Assembly: GCF_020748185.1 (NCBI RefSeq)
Contig: NZ_JAHZMO010000006.1
Span: 96,912-160,911, forward strand
Source of the DNA: Terrisporobacter petrolearius
GTDB taxonomy: Bacteria; Bacillota; Clostridia; Peptostreptococcales; Peptostreptococcaceae
Length of the DNA: 64,000 nt
Direction: 5' to 3'
Position numbers and translations under genes: made by a program. The notes under the pieces were generated by a model. The model ran no database searches. It was not told where the DNA came from and saw nothing but the letters and a program-made list of their open reading frames with translations. Of this stretch, positions 28,326 to 38,069 are shown one piece after another. Numbering within the stretch: the first letter of the stretch is position 1; each line of letters starts with the position of its first letter.

Positions 28326-30002
28326 ATGGGATTTAAATCAGATATTGAAATTGCTCAAGAAGCAAAACCTCTAGATATTAGAGAAATAGGTAAAAAATTA
28401 GGTTTAACAGAGGACGACTTAGAGTTATATGGTAAGTACAAAGCTAAAGTAGATTATAATCTATTGAAAAAAGACAATGGTGGTAAAAAAGCTAAGTTAA
28501 TATTAACTACAGCTATAAACCCTACTCCAGCAGGAGAAGGAAAAACAACTACTACTATAGGTGTTGCTGATGGATTAAATAAATTAGGAAAAAATGTACT
28601 TGTTGCATTAAGAGAACCTTCTTTGGGACCAGTATTTGGTATCAAAGGTGGTGCAGCAGGTGGTGGATATGCTCAAGTTGTACCAATGGAAGACATAAAC
28701 TTACACTTTACTGGTGATTTCCATGCTATAGGTGCTGCTAACAACTTATTAGCTGCAATATTAGATAACCATATTCATCAAGGGAATGAATTAGGAATTG
28801 ATAGTAGAACCATTACTTGGAGAAGATGCGTAGACATGAATGATAGACAATTAAGAAACGTAGTTGATGGATTAGGATCTAGAGCTGATGGTGTTGCAAG
28901 AGAGGATGGATTTGATATTACAGTTGCTTCAGAAGTAATGGCTGCTTTCTGTTTAGCAAGTGATATTATGGACTTAAAGGCTAGATTAGGAAGAATAGTT
29001 GTTGGTTATAACTTTGAAGGTCAACCAGTAACTTCTGAACAATTAAAAGCTAATGGAGCTATGGCTGCATTATTAAAAGATGCTTTAAAACCAAACTTAG
29101 TTCAAACTTTAGAGGGAACACCTGCTTTTGTACATGGAGGGCCATTTGCTAATATAGCTCATGGATGTAACTCTGTTATAGCTACAAGAATGGCTATGCA
29201 CTTCGCAGACTACGTTGTTACTGAGGGAGGATTTGGTGCTGACCTTGGTGCTGAAAAATTCTTAGATATAAAATGTAGAATGGCTAACTTAAAACCAGAT
29301 GCTGTTATAATAGTTGCTACAGTTAGAGCACTTAAATATAATGGTGGAGTTCCAAAAGATCAATTAAATAATGAAAACTTAGAAGCTCTAGAAGCTGGTA
29401 TACCAAACTTATTAAAACACGTTGAAAATATAACTCAAGTTTATAAATTACCAGCAGTAGTTGCTATAAATGAATTCCCAACTGATACTCAAGCAGAAGT
29501 TGAATTAGTTAGAGCTAAATGTCAAGAATTAGGTGTTAACGTTGCTTTATCTCAAGTATGGGCTAAAGGTGGAGAAGGTGGAATTGAATTAGCTAAAGAA
29601 GTAGTAAGACTTTGTGATCAACCAAATGAATTCCAATTCTGCTATGAAGACGATTTAACATTAGTAGAAAAAATAGAAGCGATAGCTACTAAAATATATG
29701 GAGCTGATGGAGTTAACTTTACTCCTCAAGCTAAAAAGGAACTAACTAGATTAGAAGGTTTAGGATTTGGAAATATGCCAGTATGTATGGCTAAAACACA
29801 ATATTCTTTAACTGATGATCTTAATGTATTAGGTAGACCTACTGGATTTAAAATTACAGTTAGACAAGTAACTGTTTCTGCAGGTGCAGGATTTGTTGTT
29901 GCTCTTACTGGAGAAATAATGAAGATGCCAGGACTTCCAAAACGCCCAGCTGCAGAAAGAATAGATGTTGATGAAAATGGAGTAATTTCAGGATTATTCT
30001 AG
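28326..30002 (+). CDS. fhs: Formate-tetrahydrofolate ligase
   Basis: ATP-dependent formation of 10-formyl-THF from formate, the second step of the methyl branch. The P-loop-like motif [14 protein letters not shown] (about 57-70) and the family sequence [24 protein letters not shown] are present. Length 558 aa, as expected. The frame continues upstream into [11 protein letters not shown], but ATG 28326 follows GGGAGGAA and yields the normal [11 protein letters not shown] start. No formate dehydrogenase is in the window, so formate must come from elsewhere. Confidence 0.97.
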   Translation: MGFKSDIEIAQEAKPLDIREIGKKLGLTEDDLELYGKYKAKVDYNLLKKDNGGKKAKLILTTAINPTPAGEGKTTTTIGVADGLNKLGKNVLVALREPSLGPVFGIKGGAAGGGYAQVVPMEDINLHFTGDFHAIGAANNLLAAILDNHIHQGNELGIDSRTITWRRCVDMNDRQLRNVVDGLGSRADGVAREDGFDITVASEVMAAFCLASDIMDLKARLGRIVVGYNFEGQPVTSEQLKANGAMAALLKDALKPNLVQTLEGTPAFVHGGPFANIAHGCNSVIATRMAMHFADYVVTEGGFGADLGAEKFLDIKCRMANLKPDAVIIVATVRALKYNGGVPKDQLNNENLEALEAGIPNLLKHVENITQVYKLPAVVAINEFPTDTQAEVELVRAKCQELGVNVALSQVWAKGGEGGIELAKEVVRLCDQPNEFQFCYEDDLTLVEKIEAIATKIYGADGVNFTPQAKKELTRLEGLGFGNMPVCMAKTQYSLTDDLNVLGRPTGFKITVRQVTVSAGAGFVVALTGEIMKMPGLPKRPAAERIDVDENGVISGLF

Positions 30003-30048
30003 AATTATAAAATTGAAAATTAATCTTTAAACATATAAATATAAAGAA

Positions 30049-30077
30049 GTGGTGCACAATACTATTTTGTGCACTAC
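30049..30077 (+). other. Intercistronic hairpin fhs-fchA
   Basis: GTGCACAA and TTGTGCAC pair around a 7-nt loop, extended by a few more pairs. There is no T run. Confidence 0.55.
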
Positions 30078-30119
30078 CTTCTAACTAACCTTGAATAATT
30101 TAAGGAGGCATAAATCTTT

Positions 30120-30752
30120 ATGGAAAAAATAGCGCAAAAAAGTTGTGTAGATTTTATTGAAGTATTAGCTTCTAAATCTGCTGTACCAGGAGGCGGAGGA
30201 GCCGCTGCACTTGCTGGAGCAATAGGGATGGCTCTAGGAAGTATGGTTTGTAATTTAACTACTGGAAAGAAAAAGTATGCTCAGTATGAAGAAACTATTC
30301 AAGAAATACTAGCTAAAGCAGCAAAGTTAGAAGAAGAACTTTTATCTATGATAGATAAAGATGCAGAAGGATTTTATCCATTATCAAAAGCATATGGTCT
30401 TCCAACTTCTACTGAAGAAGAAAAGCAATATAAATCTGAAACAATGGAAAAATGTTTAAAAGTTGCATGTGAAGTACCTATGAATATAGTAAGATTATGC
30501 TTCGACTCTATAAAACTACATGAAGAACTTGTTGATAAAGGCTCTAAGCTTGCTATAAGTGACGTGGGATGCGGAGTTCAATGTTTAAGAGCTGCTATAT
30601 TATCAGGTCAATTGAATGTAATAATTAATGTTAATTCAATGAAAGACAGAGAATATGCAGGGAAAATAGAAACAGAATGTAATCAATTAGTACAAGATGG
30701 TGTTAAAATTTGTGATGAAGTATATCAAAAAGTATTAATTGCTTTAGGATAA
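30120..30752 (+). CDS. fchA: Methenyl-THF cyclohydrolase FchA
   Basis: Member of the formimino-THF cyclodeaminase family. In acetogens it converts 10-formyl-THF to methenyl-THF. 210 aa, all-helical, with the family signature SAVPGGGGAAALAGAIG near the N-terminus. The ribosome site AAGGAGG is strong, though 12 bp from the ATG. It is placed between fhs and folD, in pathway order. Because the neighbouring FolD lacks key cyclohydrolase residues, this protein is probably the sole cyclohydrolase of the pathway. Confidence 0.92.
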   Translation: MEKIAQKSCVDFIEVLASKSAVPGGGGAAALAGAIGMALGSMVCNLTTGKKKYAQYEETIQEILAKAAKLEEELLSMIDKDAEGFYPLSKAYGLPTSTEEEKQYKSETMEKCLKVACEVPMNIVRLCFDSIKLHEELVDKGSKLAISDVGCGVQCLRAAILSGQLNVIINVNSMKDREYAGKIETECNQLVQDGVKICDEVYQKVLIALG

Positions 30753-30780
30753 GAATTTTCAGGTTAAACTAATAACATAA

Positions 30781-30817
30781 AAATATATTATAGCTTCAGA
30801 ATTATAATATATTTTTA
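30781..30817 (+). other. AT-rich intercistronic hairpin fchA-folD
   Basis: AAATATATTATA and TATAATATATTT form a stem followed by TTTTT-like residues. It could act as a weak terminator or pause inside the operon, about 100 bp before folD. Confidence 0.5.
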
Positions 30818-30918
30818 TACAAAACTATTTATATAAAAGCGAAAATAATAAGATAAGTATATAATTTAATTAAGGACAAACGGAAAACAATCTTAATAAA
30901 TGTGGGAGGAAAAGTAGA

Positions 30919-31776
30919 GTGGGAGAGATAATTAAAGGTAAGCCAGTTGGAGATGCACTTAGCGAAGTGTTAAAAGGTGAGTGTGAAGCCTTGGTTAAAG
31001 ATGGTATACAACCTAAATTAGCTATTTTAAGAGTTGGTGCTAAGCCTAATGACCTTTCATATGAAAAGGGCGCTCTTAAAAAATGTGAAACAATAGGAAT
31101 TACAGCAGAAGTTACTGAGTTACCAGATGGAACAACTCAAGAAAAATATATAGAAGTATTAGAAAAGTTAAATAAGGATGCTTCAGTGCACGGGATATTA
31201 ACTTTTAGACCATTACCAGAAGGTATAGATGAAGAAGTAATAAAAAATGTTATAGCACCAGAAAAGGATGTTGATTGCTTTAGTCCAATGAATACAGCAA
31301 AACTTATGGAAGGAGACAAGACTGGATTCCCTCCATGTACTCCAACAGCAGTGGTTGAAATATTAAAACATTATAATGTATCGCTAAAAGGGGCTAATGT
31401 AGTTGTTCTAGGTAGATCAATGGTAGTTGGTAAACCAGTATCAATGTTATTACTAGGTGAAAATGCTACAGTTACAATTTGTCATTCAAAAACTAAAGAT
31501 TTACCAAAAGTTTGTGCTAATGCAGATGTTTTAGTTGCAGGTGTTGGTAGAGCGAGAATGGTTAAAGCTGAGTATGTTAAAGAAGGTGCAGTTGTAATAG
31601 ATGTTGGTATAAATGCTAAACCTGAAGGTGGAGGAATTTGCGGAGATGTTGATACTGATGATGTTGTAGGAAAAGCATCAATGGTAACTCCAGTTCCAGC
31701 GGGTGTTGGTTCAGTAACAACTTCTATACTTGCTAAACATGTGATAAAAGCATGTAAACAACAAAACAACAAGTAA
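30919..31776 (+). CDS. folD: Methylene-THF dehydrogenase FolD (cyclohydrolase residues lost)
   Basis: Oxidoreductase interconverting methenyl- and methylene-THF. 285 aa with the NAD(P)-binding signature GRSMVVGKPVSMLL and the VTPVPAGVGSVT end motif. A GTG start follows GGGAGGAAAAG. In bifunctional FolD (E. coli numbering) Tyr50, Lys54, Gln98 and Asp121 act in catalysis. Here Tyr48 and the Asp of KDVDCF are kept, but Ala52 aligns with Lys54 and Phe96 with Gln98 (GILTFRPLP in place of GILVQLPLP). I infer a dehydrogenase without cyclohydrolase activity, complemented by FchA just upstream. Alignment was by eye. Confidence 0.93.
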   Translation: MGEIIKGKPVGDALSEVLKGECEALVKDGIQPKLAILRVGAKPNDLSYEKGALKKCETIGITAEVTELPDGTTQEKYIEVLEKLNKDASVHGILTFRPLPEGIDEEVIKNVIAPEKDVDCFSPMNTAKLMEGDKTGFPPCTPTAVVEILKHYNVSLKGANVVVLGRSMVVGKPVSMLLLGENATVTICHSKTKDLPKVCANADVLVAGVGRARMVKAEYVKEGAVVIDVGINAKPEGGGICGDVDTDDVVGKASMVTPVPAGVGSVTTSILAKHVIKACKQQNNK

Positions 31777-31824
31777 TTAGACACAAATGTATTTGAAATA
31801 GAAAACTTTGGGGGGAAAATATCT

Positions 31825-32499
31825 ATGGTAATATCTGATAGAAAACCAATGGCTGAAATATTAGGATTTTTAAAAGATGCTAAAAAGGTTATATTAGTAG
31901 GATGTAACCAATGTGCAGCTGCTAGTAAAACTGGTGGTGAACCTGAAATACAAGAAATGAGAGCTTTATTAGAAGCTGAAGGAAAAGAAGTATTGGGATG
32001 TCTTCTTCCAGATACAGCTTGTAACTTGTTACTAGGTAAGAAAGAATTCAAATCATTAAAAGATGAGTTAAAAGATGCTGATGCAATATTATCATTAGCA
32101 TGTGGAGATGGAACTCAAACTATTGTAAAAAATACTAAAAAACAAAATATTCCTGTTTACCCAGCTAATAACACTTTATTTATAGGTGAAGTTGAAAGAG
32201 TTGGTCAATTTGAAGAAGCATGTAAGGCATGTGGAGAATGTGAACTTGGTTGGACTGGAGGAATTTGTCCAGTTACTATGTGTGCTAAAGGCCTAATAAA
32301 TGGTGCATGTGGCGGAGCTAAAAATGGTAAATGTGAAGTTGATCCAGACAATGATTGTGCATGGGTAAAAATCTATGAAAGACTTAAGGATTTAAATCAA
32401 CTAGATAACTTATTAGAAGTAAGAGCTCCAAAAGATTATTCTAAACAATTAAATCCAAGAAGACACAACGCAAATAGAAAAGCTGAAGCTGAAGCTTAA
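31825..32499 (+). CDS. metV: MetV, zinc-binding partner of methylene-THF reductase
   Basis: Small subunit that pairs with MetF in acetogens to reduce methylene-THF to methyl-THF. 224 aa. The N-terminal half has CNQCAAASKTGG, and the C-terminal part holds a dense cysteine region (CKACGECELG, GGICPVTMC, GACGGAKNGKC) expected to bind zinc and/or Fe-S. It precedes metF by 30 bp. The electron donor used by the complex cannot be inferred from this window. Confidence 0.88.
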   Translation: MVISDRKPMAEILGFLKDAKKVILVGCNQCAAASKTGGEPEIQEMRALLEAEGKEVLGCLLPDTACNLLLGKKEFKSLKDELKDADAILSLACGDGTQTIVKNTKKQNIPVYPANNTLFIGEVERVGQFEEACKACGECELGWTGGICPVTMCAKGLINGACGGAKNGKCEVDPDNDCAWVKIYERLKDLNQLDNLLEVRAPKDYSKQLNPRRHNANRKAEAEA

Positions 32500-32529
32500 A
32501 AGTTAGGTAAATAAAGGGGGATTATTTTC

Positions 32530-33411
32530 ATGAGTAAGTTACAAGAAGCATTTGAAAGAGGAGAATTCGCTGTAACTGCAGAGATGGCACCACCAAAAGG
32601 TACGGACCTTTCTCACTTACTAGAATGTGCTAAATTATGTGTAGGAAGAGTTCATGCTGCAAACGTAACAGATTTCCAATCTGCTGTAATGAGAGCAACT
32701 TCTCTAGCTACATGTAAATTGTTAAAAGATATAGGATTAGAGCCAGTAATACAAATGACTGGTAGAGATAGAAATAGAATCGCAATAGAAGGTGAAATGC
32801 TTTCTGCTGGTGTATTAGGTATAGACAACTTATTAGCTTTAACAGGTGACCATACAAGTGTAGGTGACCATCCACAGGCTAAACCAGTGTTTGATTTAGA
32901 TTCTGTAGGTATATTAAAAACAGCTTCTACTTTAAATGCAGGTACAGATAGTGTGGGACTTGAATTACAAGGAAAAACAAACTTCTACTTAGGAGCTTGT
33001 GTTACACCTGAATATGATCCAATAGAAGTACAATTATTAAAAATGCAGAAGAAAATAAATGCTGGAGCTAAATTTTTCCAAACTCAAGCAGTTTATGATA
33101 TAGAACATATGAGAAAATTTAGAGAACTTACTAAGGATATGGATTGTAAAATCATGGCTGGTATAGTTCCATTAAAATCACCTGGAATGGCTAAATTTAT
33201 GACAGCAAATGTTCCTGGCATATTTGTTCCAGATGATCAAATAGAAAGATTAAAAGCAGCAGGTAAAGGCAATTATGTACAAGAAGGTATTAAGATGGCT
33301 GGTGAGTTCATTAAACAACTTAAAGAAGAAAATCTATGTGATGGAGTACATATAATGGCAATTGGTGCAGAAGAAAATGTTCCAAAAATATTAGACGAAG
33401 CAGGGTTATAA
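32530..33411 (+). CDS. metF: Methylenetetrahydrofolate reductase
   Basis: FAD-dependent TIM-barrel enzyme giving 5-methyl-THF, the methyl donor for AcsE. 293 aa. Visible family elements: the catalytic Glu in VTAEMAPPKG, the folate/FAD segment QMTGRDRNR, LTGDHTSVGDHP, and AKFFQTQAVYD. It sits directly after metV as in other acetogens, supporting a MetVF complex. Confidence 0.94.
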   Translation: MSKLQEAFERGEFAVTAEMAPPKGTDLSHLLECAKLCVGRVHAANVTDFQSAVMRATSLATCKLLKDIGLEPVIQMTGRDRNRIAIEGEMLSAGVLGIDNLLALTGDHTSVGDHPQAKPVFDLDSVGILKTASTLNAGTDSVGLELQGKTNFYLGACVTPEYDPIEVQLLKMQKKINAGAKFFQTQAVYDIEHMRKFRELTKDMDCKIMAGIVPLKSPGMAKFMTANVPGIFVPDDQIERLKAAGKGNYVQEGIKMAGEFIKQLKEENLCDGVHIMAIGAEENVPKILDEAGL

Positions 33412-33444
33412 AAATTTTATTTTAAGTTAAATGGGGGATTGAAC

Positions 33445-34836
33445 ATGAAAGTTGCAGTAGTTGGTGGTGGCCCAGGAGGATATGTAGCAGCTTTAAAAGC
33501 AGCTATGCTTGGTGCTGAAGTAACAGTAATAGAAAAAAGTAGACTAGGAGGAACTTGCTTAAATGTAGGATGTATACCTACTAAAGCATTATTAGCTTCT
33601 AGTGATGTATTAAGAACAGTTCAAGAAGCAAAATCTTTTGGAATAAATGTTGAAGGTGAAGTTAAACCTGATTTTCAAGCTATAGTAGCTAGAAAACAAA
33701 AAATAACAGATGAATTAGTTGCAGGAATCCAATTCCTTTTCGATAAAAGAGGAGTTAAAAAAATAGATGGATTTGGAAAACTAATTGACAAAAACACTAT
33801 AGAAGTTACTAAGGATGATGGAAGTGTAGAGGAAGTTAAAGCTGATAAAATAATATTAGCTAACGGTTCTATACCTACAGTATTTCCGTTTATGCCATAC
33901 AATGGTAAAAATGTTATAACTTCTGATGAGGTATTGAGTTTAGAAAAGCTACCAAAATCTATGGTTATAATAGGTGGTGGAGTTATAGGATCTGAAATAG
34001 GTCAATTCTATTCTTCACTAGGAACAAAAGTTACGATAGTAGAAGTTCTTCCACAAATATTAGGAAGAATGGATTCTGATGGTGCTAAAGCTCTTGCAAG
34101 ACAATTCAAGAAAGACAAAATAAAAGTTATGTGTAACGTTGCAACTGATAGCTTTGAAGTTAGTGATGACATAGTTAAACTTAACTTAAATAACGGCAAA
34201 TCTTTACAAGCAGAAGTAGTATTACTTTGTACAGGAAGAAAACCAAACTTGGCTAACTCTGGTGTAGCTGAAGCTGGTGTTAAAATGACTGATAGAGGAT
34301 TCATTGAAGTAAATGAATACATGGAAACAAATCTTGAAGGTGTTTACGCTATAGGTGATATTATACCAGGAGCAATGCTTGCACACGTTGCATCTGCTGA
34401 AGGTATGGTAGCTGCAGAAAATGCAGTAAAAGGAAATGGCGAAACTGTTAATTATAAATCTATCCCAAGTTGTGTATATACAGAACCTGAAGTAGCAGGT
34501 GTAGGAAAAACTGAAGATGAATTAAAAGCTGAAGGTGTAGAATATCATGTTGGTAAATTTGATTTTAGAGGTTTAGGTAAAGCTAAAGCTATAGGAAAAA
34601 TACAAGGATTTATCAAAATATTAGTTGATAAAGACGATGTAATAATAGGGGCAACTCTAGTAGGACCTCACTGTACAGACCTATTAACTGAATTATCTCT
34701 AGCAGTAGGTTTAGGTCTAAAAGCTAAAGATGTAGGAAGAGTAATACACGCACATCCAAGCTTATCAGAAGGTATTATGGAAGCATTACATGATATTCAT
34801 GGAGAATGTGTTCACTCAGTACCATCATCTTTATAA
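33445..34836 (+). CDS. lpdA: Dihydrolipoyl dehydrogenase
   Basis: FAD- and NAD-dependent disulfide oxidoreductase that reoxidises lipoyl-protein. The FAD motif GGGPGGYVAA, redox pair Cys38/Cys43 (GGTCLNVGCIP), NAD motif GGGVIGSEIG and active-site HAHPSLSEG are all present. Length 463 aa. The frame can start at TTG 33439, but ATG 33445 has the better spacing to GGGGG. Its presence with gcvH in this operon points to a glycine-cleavage link that feeds or drains methylene-THF. The P and T proteins are not in the window. Confidence 0.94.
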   Translation: MKVAVVGGGPGGYVAALKAAMLGAEVTVIEKSRLGGTCLNVGCIPTKALLASSDVLRTVQEAKSFGINVEGEVKPDFQAIVARKQKITDELVAGIQFLFDKRGVKKIDGFGKLIDKNTIEVTKDDGSVEEVKADKIILANGSIPTVFPFMPYNGKNVITSDEVLSLEKLPKSMVIIGGGVIGSEIGQFYSSLGTKVTIVEVLPQILGRMDSDGAKALARQFKKDKIKVMCNVATDSFEVSDDIVKLNLNNGKSLQAEVVLLCTGRKPNLANSGVAEAGVKMTDRGFIEVNEYMETNLEGVYAIGDIIPGAMLAHVASAEGMVAAENAVKGNGETVNYKSIPSCVYTEPEVAGVGKTEDELKAEGVEYHVGKFDFRGLGKAKAIGKIQGFIKILVDKDDVIIGATLVGPHCTDLLTELSLAVGLGLKAKDVGRVIHAHPSLSEGIMEALHDIHGECVHSVPSSL

Positions 34837-34837
34837 G

Positions 34838-34866
34838 CTAAGTAATAGAGTAAAAGCTCTGCTTAG
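34838..34866 (+). other. Intercistronic hairpin lpdA-cooC2
   Basis: CTAAG..AGAG pairs with CTCT..CTTAG around a 6-nt loop, with no T run. Confidence 0.45.
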
Positions 34867-34890
34867 GCATATTAAGGGGGAAATCCTAAA

Positions 34891-35661
34891 ATGAGTTATA
34901 ACATAGCAGTAGCAGGAAAAGGTGGAACTGGCAAAACAAGTCTTACAGGGCTTTTGATAGATATATTATTGAAAGAAAATAAAAAACCGATTTTAGTAGT
35001 TGATGCTGATGCCAATGCTAACATTAATGAAGTATTAGGTGTTGAAGTTGATGAAACTATAGGTCAAATTAGAGAAGAAGCTAATATGACTGAAAAAAAA
35101 GGAAATTCATTTCCTGGAGGTATGACAAAAGCTCAATTTTTGCAATGGAAGTTAAATTCTATATTGGTAGAAGGAAACGGATATGACTTGTTAGTAATGG
35201 GTAGATCTGAAGGCGAAGGGTGTTATTGCTTCGTAAATGGAATACTAAGAGAACAAGTTAAACAGATTTCTGGTCAGTACAATTATGTTATTACTGATAA
35301 TGAAGCAGGGATGGAACATCTAAGTAGGAAGACAACTAAACATATAGACACTTTATTATTAGTTAGCGATTGTTCAAGAAGAAGTATTCAAGCTGTTGCA
35401 AGAATTAGAGACTTAGCTAAGGAATTAAATTTAAGTGTTGGAAAAGTTTATCTTATAGTAAATAAAGCTCCAGAGGGCATATTAAGTAATGGTGTAAAAG
35501 AAGAAATTAATATGCATAATTTAGATCTTCTAGGTGTTGTACCTTTAGATGAATTAATATATAAATATGATTCAGATGGAATTCCATTAGTGAAATTACC
35601 AAAGGAATCAAAATCTAGATTAGCCATGGAGAGTATAGTGGCAAAATTAGAATTAAAATAG
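34891..35661 (+). CDS. Second CooC/AcsF-type maturation ATPase
   Basis: MinD-like ATPase, 256 aa, with deviant Walker A GKGGTGKTS, the DADANANINEVLG motif, and the metal-binding CxC in GEGCYCFVN. It differs clearly from the first CooC and sits just before the corrinoid protein and ACS genes. This suggests the AcsF-type factor that helps nickel activation of acetyl-CoA synthase. The split of labour between the two ATPases is inferred from position. Confidence 0.85.
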   Translation: MSYNIAVAGKGGTGKTSLTGLLIDILLKENKKPILVVDADANANINEVLGVEVDETIGQIREEANMTEKKGNSFPGGMTKAQFLQWKLNSILVEGNGYDLLVMGRSEGEGCYCFVNGILREQVKQISGQYNYVITDNEAGMEHLSRKTTKHIDTLLLVSDCSRRSIQAVARIRDLAKELNLSVGKVYLIVNKAPEGILSNGVKEEINMHNLDLLGVVPLDELIYKYDSDGIPLVKLPKESKSRLAMESIVAKLELK

Positions 35662-35680
35662 GCTTAAGGGGGAAAAAAAT

Positions 35681-36625
35681 ATGGCATTTAAAATGTCTGT
35701 TCAAAAGAGTTCTGGAAAAATAAGTGAAGTAGTAATAGGAACAGGAGAAAAAGCTATAACGCTAGGTGGAGAGAATGTATTACCATTCTATAGCTTTGAT
35801 GGTGATACAGGTAATATTCAAAAAGTAGGGATTGAGATAAATGACGTATATCCAGAAACTTGGATTGATAGCTACAAAGAAATGTACAAAGATGTAGCAA
35901 ATGACCCTGCTGCTTGGGCAAAATATGTTCAAGATAATTCAGAAGCAGATTTTATATGCTTAAGATTTGTTGGAGCAGATCCTAACGCTGATGATAAGTC
36001 TCCTGAAGAATGTGCAGAAGTAGCTAAAAAAGTTGCTGACGCAATAGACTTACCTTTAGTAGTTGCAGGATGTGGTGTTGCTGAAAAAGATGGTAAATTA
36101 TTTGCTAAAGTTGCAGAAGCTTTAGAAGGCAAAAATGTTTTAATATTATCTGCAGTTGAAGATAACTACAAAGAAGTAGGTGCTGCGGCAGGATTGGCTT
36201 ATGGTCAAAAAGTTGGAGCAGAATCAGCTGTTGATATAAACTTAGCTAAACAAATGAATGTTTTGCTAACTCAATTAGGTGTTAAACCTGAAAATATAGT
36301 TATGAACATTGGGTGTTCAGCTGTTGGATATGGATATGAGTATGTTGCATCTACAATAGATAGAATAAGACTTGCTGCTTTCAACCAAAATGATAAGCAA
36401 TTACAAATACCAATAGTTACACCGGTTTCTTTTGAAGTTGGTCATGTTAAAGAGGCTATAGCTGATGAAGCAGATCAACCAGAATGGGGATGCAGTGAAA
36501 AGAGAAGTATAGCAATGGAAGTTTCTACAGCAACAGCTGTTTTAGTAGGCGGATCTGACGCTGTAATACTTCGTCATCCAGAATCAGTAAAAACTATAAA
36601 ATCATTTATAAGCGAGTTAGCTTAA
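35681..36625 (+). CDS. acsD: Corrinoid iron-sulfur protein, small subunit
   Basis: TIM-barrel subunit of the CFeSP heterodimer that carries the methyl group on cobalamin between AcsE and AcsB. 314 aa, with the family start MAFKMSVQKSSGKISEVVIG and the conserved NIGCSAVGYGYEYV segment. It is followed after 30 bp by the large subunit gene. Confidence 0.94.
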   Translation: MAFKMSVQKSSGKISEVVIGTGEKAITLGGENVLPFYSFDGDTGNIQKVGIEINDVYPETWIDSYKEMYKDVANDPAAWAKYVQDNSEADFICLRFVGADPNADDKSPEECAEVAKKVADAIDLPLVVAGCGVAEKDGKLFAKVAEALEGKNVLILSAVEDNYKEVGAAAGLAYGQKVGAESAVDINLAKQMNVLLTQLGVKPENIVMNIGCSAVGYGYEYVASTIDRIRLAAFNQNDKQLQIPIVTPVSFEVGHVKEAIADEADQPEWGCSEKRSIAMEVSTATAVLVGGSDAVILRHPESVKTIKSFISELA

Positions 36626-36655
36626 TAATATTTGTAAGGTTAGGGGGATAAAATA

Positions 36656-38005
36656 ATGGCACTAAAAGCTTTAGATATATTTAAATTAACACCAAAGAAA
36701 AACTGTAAAGAATGTGGATTTCCAACTTGTATGGCTTTCTCTATGAAGGTTGCTTCAGGAGCGGTTGAGGTTGAAAAATGTCCACATATGTCTGATGAAT
36801 CAATACAAAAATTATCAGAGGCAACTGCACCTCCAATGAAAACTTTAAAAGTTGGAGCTGGAGAAAGTGAATATACTCTAGGTGGAGAAACTGTATTATT
36901 TAGACATGAAAAAACTTTAGTAAGTAAAAATAGATATGCTATAGCATTTTGCGATTGTATGACTGAAGAACAAGTAGATGCTAAAATAGCTAATATAAAA
37001 GCTGTAGAATATGAAAGAATCGGCGAAATAATGAAAGCTGAATTTGCTTGTGTTACTTACAGTGATAATAAAGAAAATTTCTTAAATATAATAAATAAAT
37101 TAAAAGCAGAAACTAGTGTAGCTTTCATATTAAATGTAGATGATGCTGAAGTAGCTAAAGAAGCTGTTGCAGCACTTGCTGGATTAAAACCAGTAGTAGT
37201 TGGAGCAACTAAAGATAACTATGAAGCTATGATAGATGTAGTTAAAGGTGATAACTTAGCTCTAGGCCTAAAAGCTGCAAGCTTAGAAGAGTTATATGAA
37301 ACAACAGAATTAGTTCAAAAAGCTGGATATAAAGAATTAATACTTGATGTAACAGGTGAAACTGTAAAAGATACATATGTTAATGCAGTTCAAGTAAGAA
37401 GAACAGCATTAAAAGAACAAGATAGAACTTTCGGATATCCATCTATAGTATTTGTAAGTAAATTAGCCAATGGAGATGAAATGATGGAAGTTGCATTATC
37501 ATCTGCATTTACAGTTAAATACGGTTCTATAATAGTAATAGATGACATAAACTATGCAAAAGCATTACCACTATATGCTTTAAGACAAAATTTATTTACT
37601 GACCCTCAAAAACCAATGAGAGTTGAAACTAAAGTTTATCCAATAAATAACCCAGATGAGAACTCTCCAGTTTTAGTAACTGTTGACTTTGCATTAACTT
37701 ACTTTGTTGTAACTGGTGAACTTGAAAGATCTAAAGTTCCTTGCTGGTTAGTAATACCAGATGCTGGTGGATATTCAGTTCTTACATCTTGGGCTGCTGG
37801 TAAATTTGGTGGTAGTGTAATAGGAAATTTTGTTAAAGAGTGTGGTATAGCTGATATGACTAAGAGCAGAGACTTAATCATACCAGGTAAAGTTGCTGTT
37901 ATACAAGCAGACATACAAGATAACTTACCAGATTGGAATGTTATAGTTGGTACTCCAGAAGCTATGGAACTTCCAAAATTCTTAAAAGAGAGATATGGAA
38001 AATAG
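36656..38005 (+). CDS. acsC: Corrinoid iron-sulfur protein, large subunit
   Basis: Large CFeSP subunit, 449 aa. The N-terminal [4Fe-4S] domain has Cys17, 20, 25 and 42 (CKECGFPTC...KC). A TIM barrel follows, then a C-terminal cobalamin-binding region (VIPDAGGYSVLTSWAAGKFGG). The cluster is needed for reductive reactivation of Co(II), the job of AcsV encoded at 41.7 kb. Confidence 0.95.
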   Translation: MALKALDIFKLTPKKNCKECGFPTCMAFSMKVASGAVEVEKCPHMSDESIQKLSEATAPPMKTLKVGAGESEYTLGGETVLFRHEKTLVSKNRYAIAFCDCMTEEQVDAKIANIKAVEYERIGEIMKAEFACVTYSDNKENFLNIINKLKAETSVAFILNVDDAEVAKEAVAALAGLKPVVVGATKDNYEAMIDVVKGDNLALGLKAASLEELYETTELVQKAGYKELILDVTGETVKDTYVNAVQVRRTALKEQDRTFGYPSIVFVSKLANGDEMMEVALSSAFTVKYGSIIVIDDINYAKALPLYALRQNLFTDPQKPMRVETKVYPINNPDENSPVLVTVDFALTYFVVTGELERSKVPCWLVIPDAGGYSVLTSWAAGKFGGSVIGNFVKECGIADMTKSRDLIIPGKVAVIQADIQDNLPDWNVIVGTPEAMELPKFLKERYGK

Positions 38006-38069
38006 ATAAAGTTTTATTTTATTAATAAAATTATATAAACATATAAAATCTAAGGGGGATAAAATTAAT

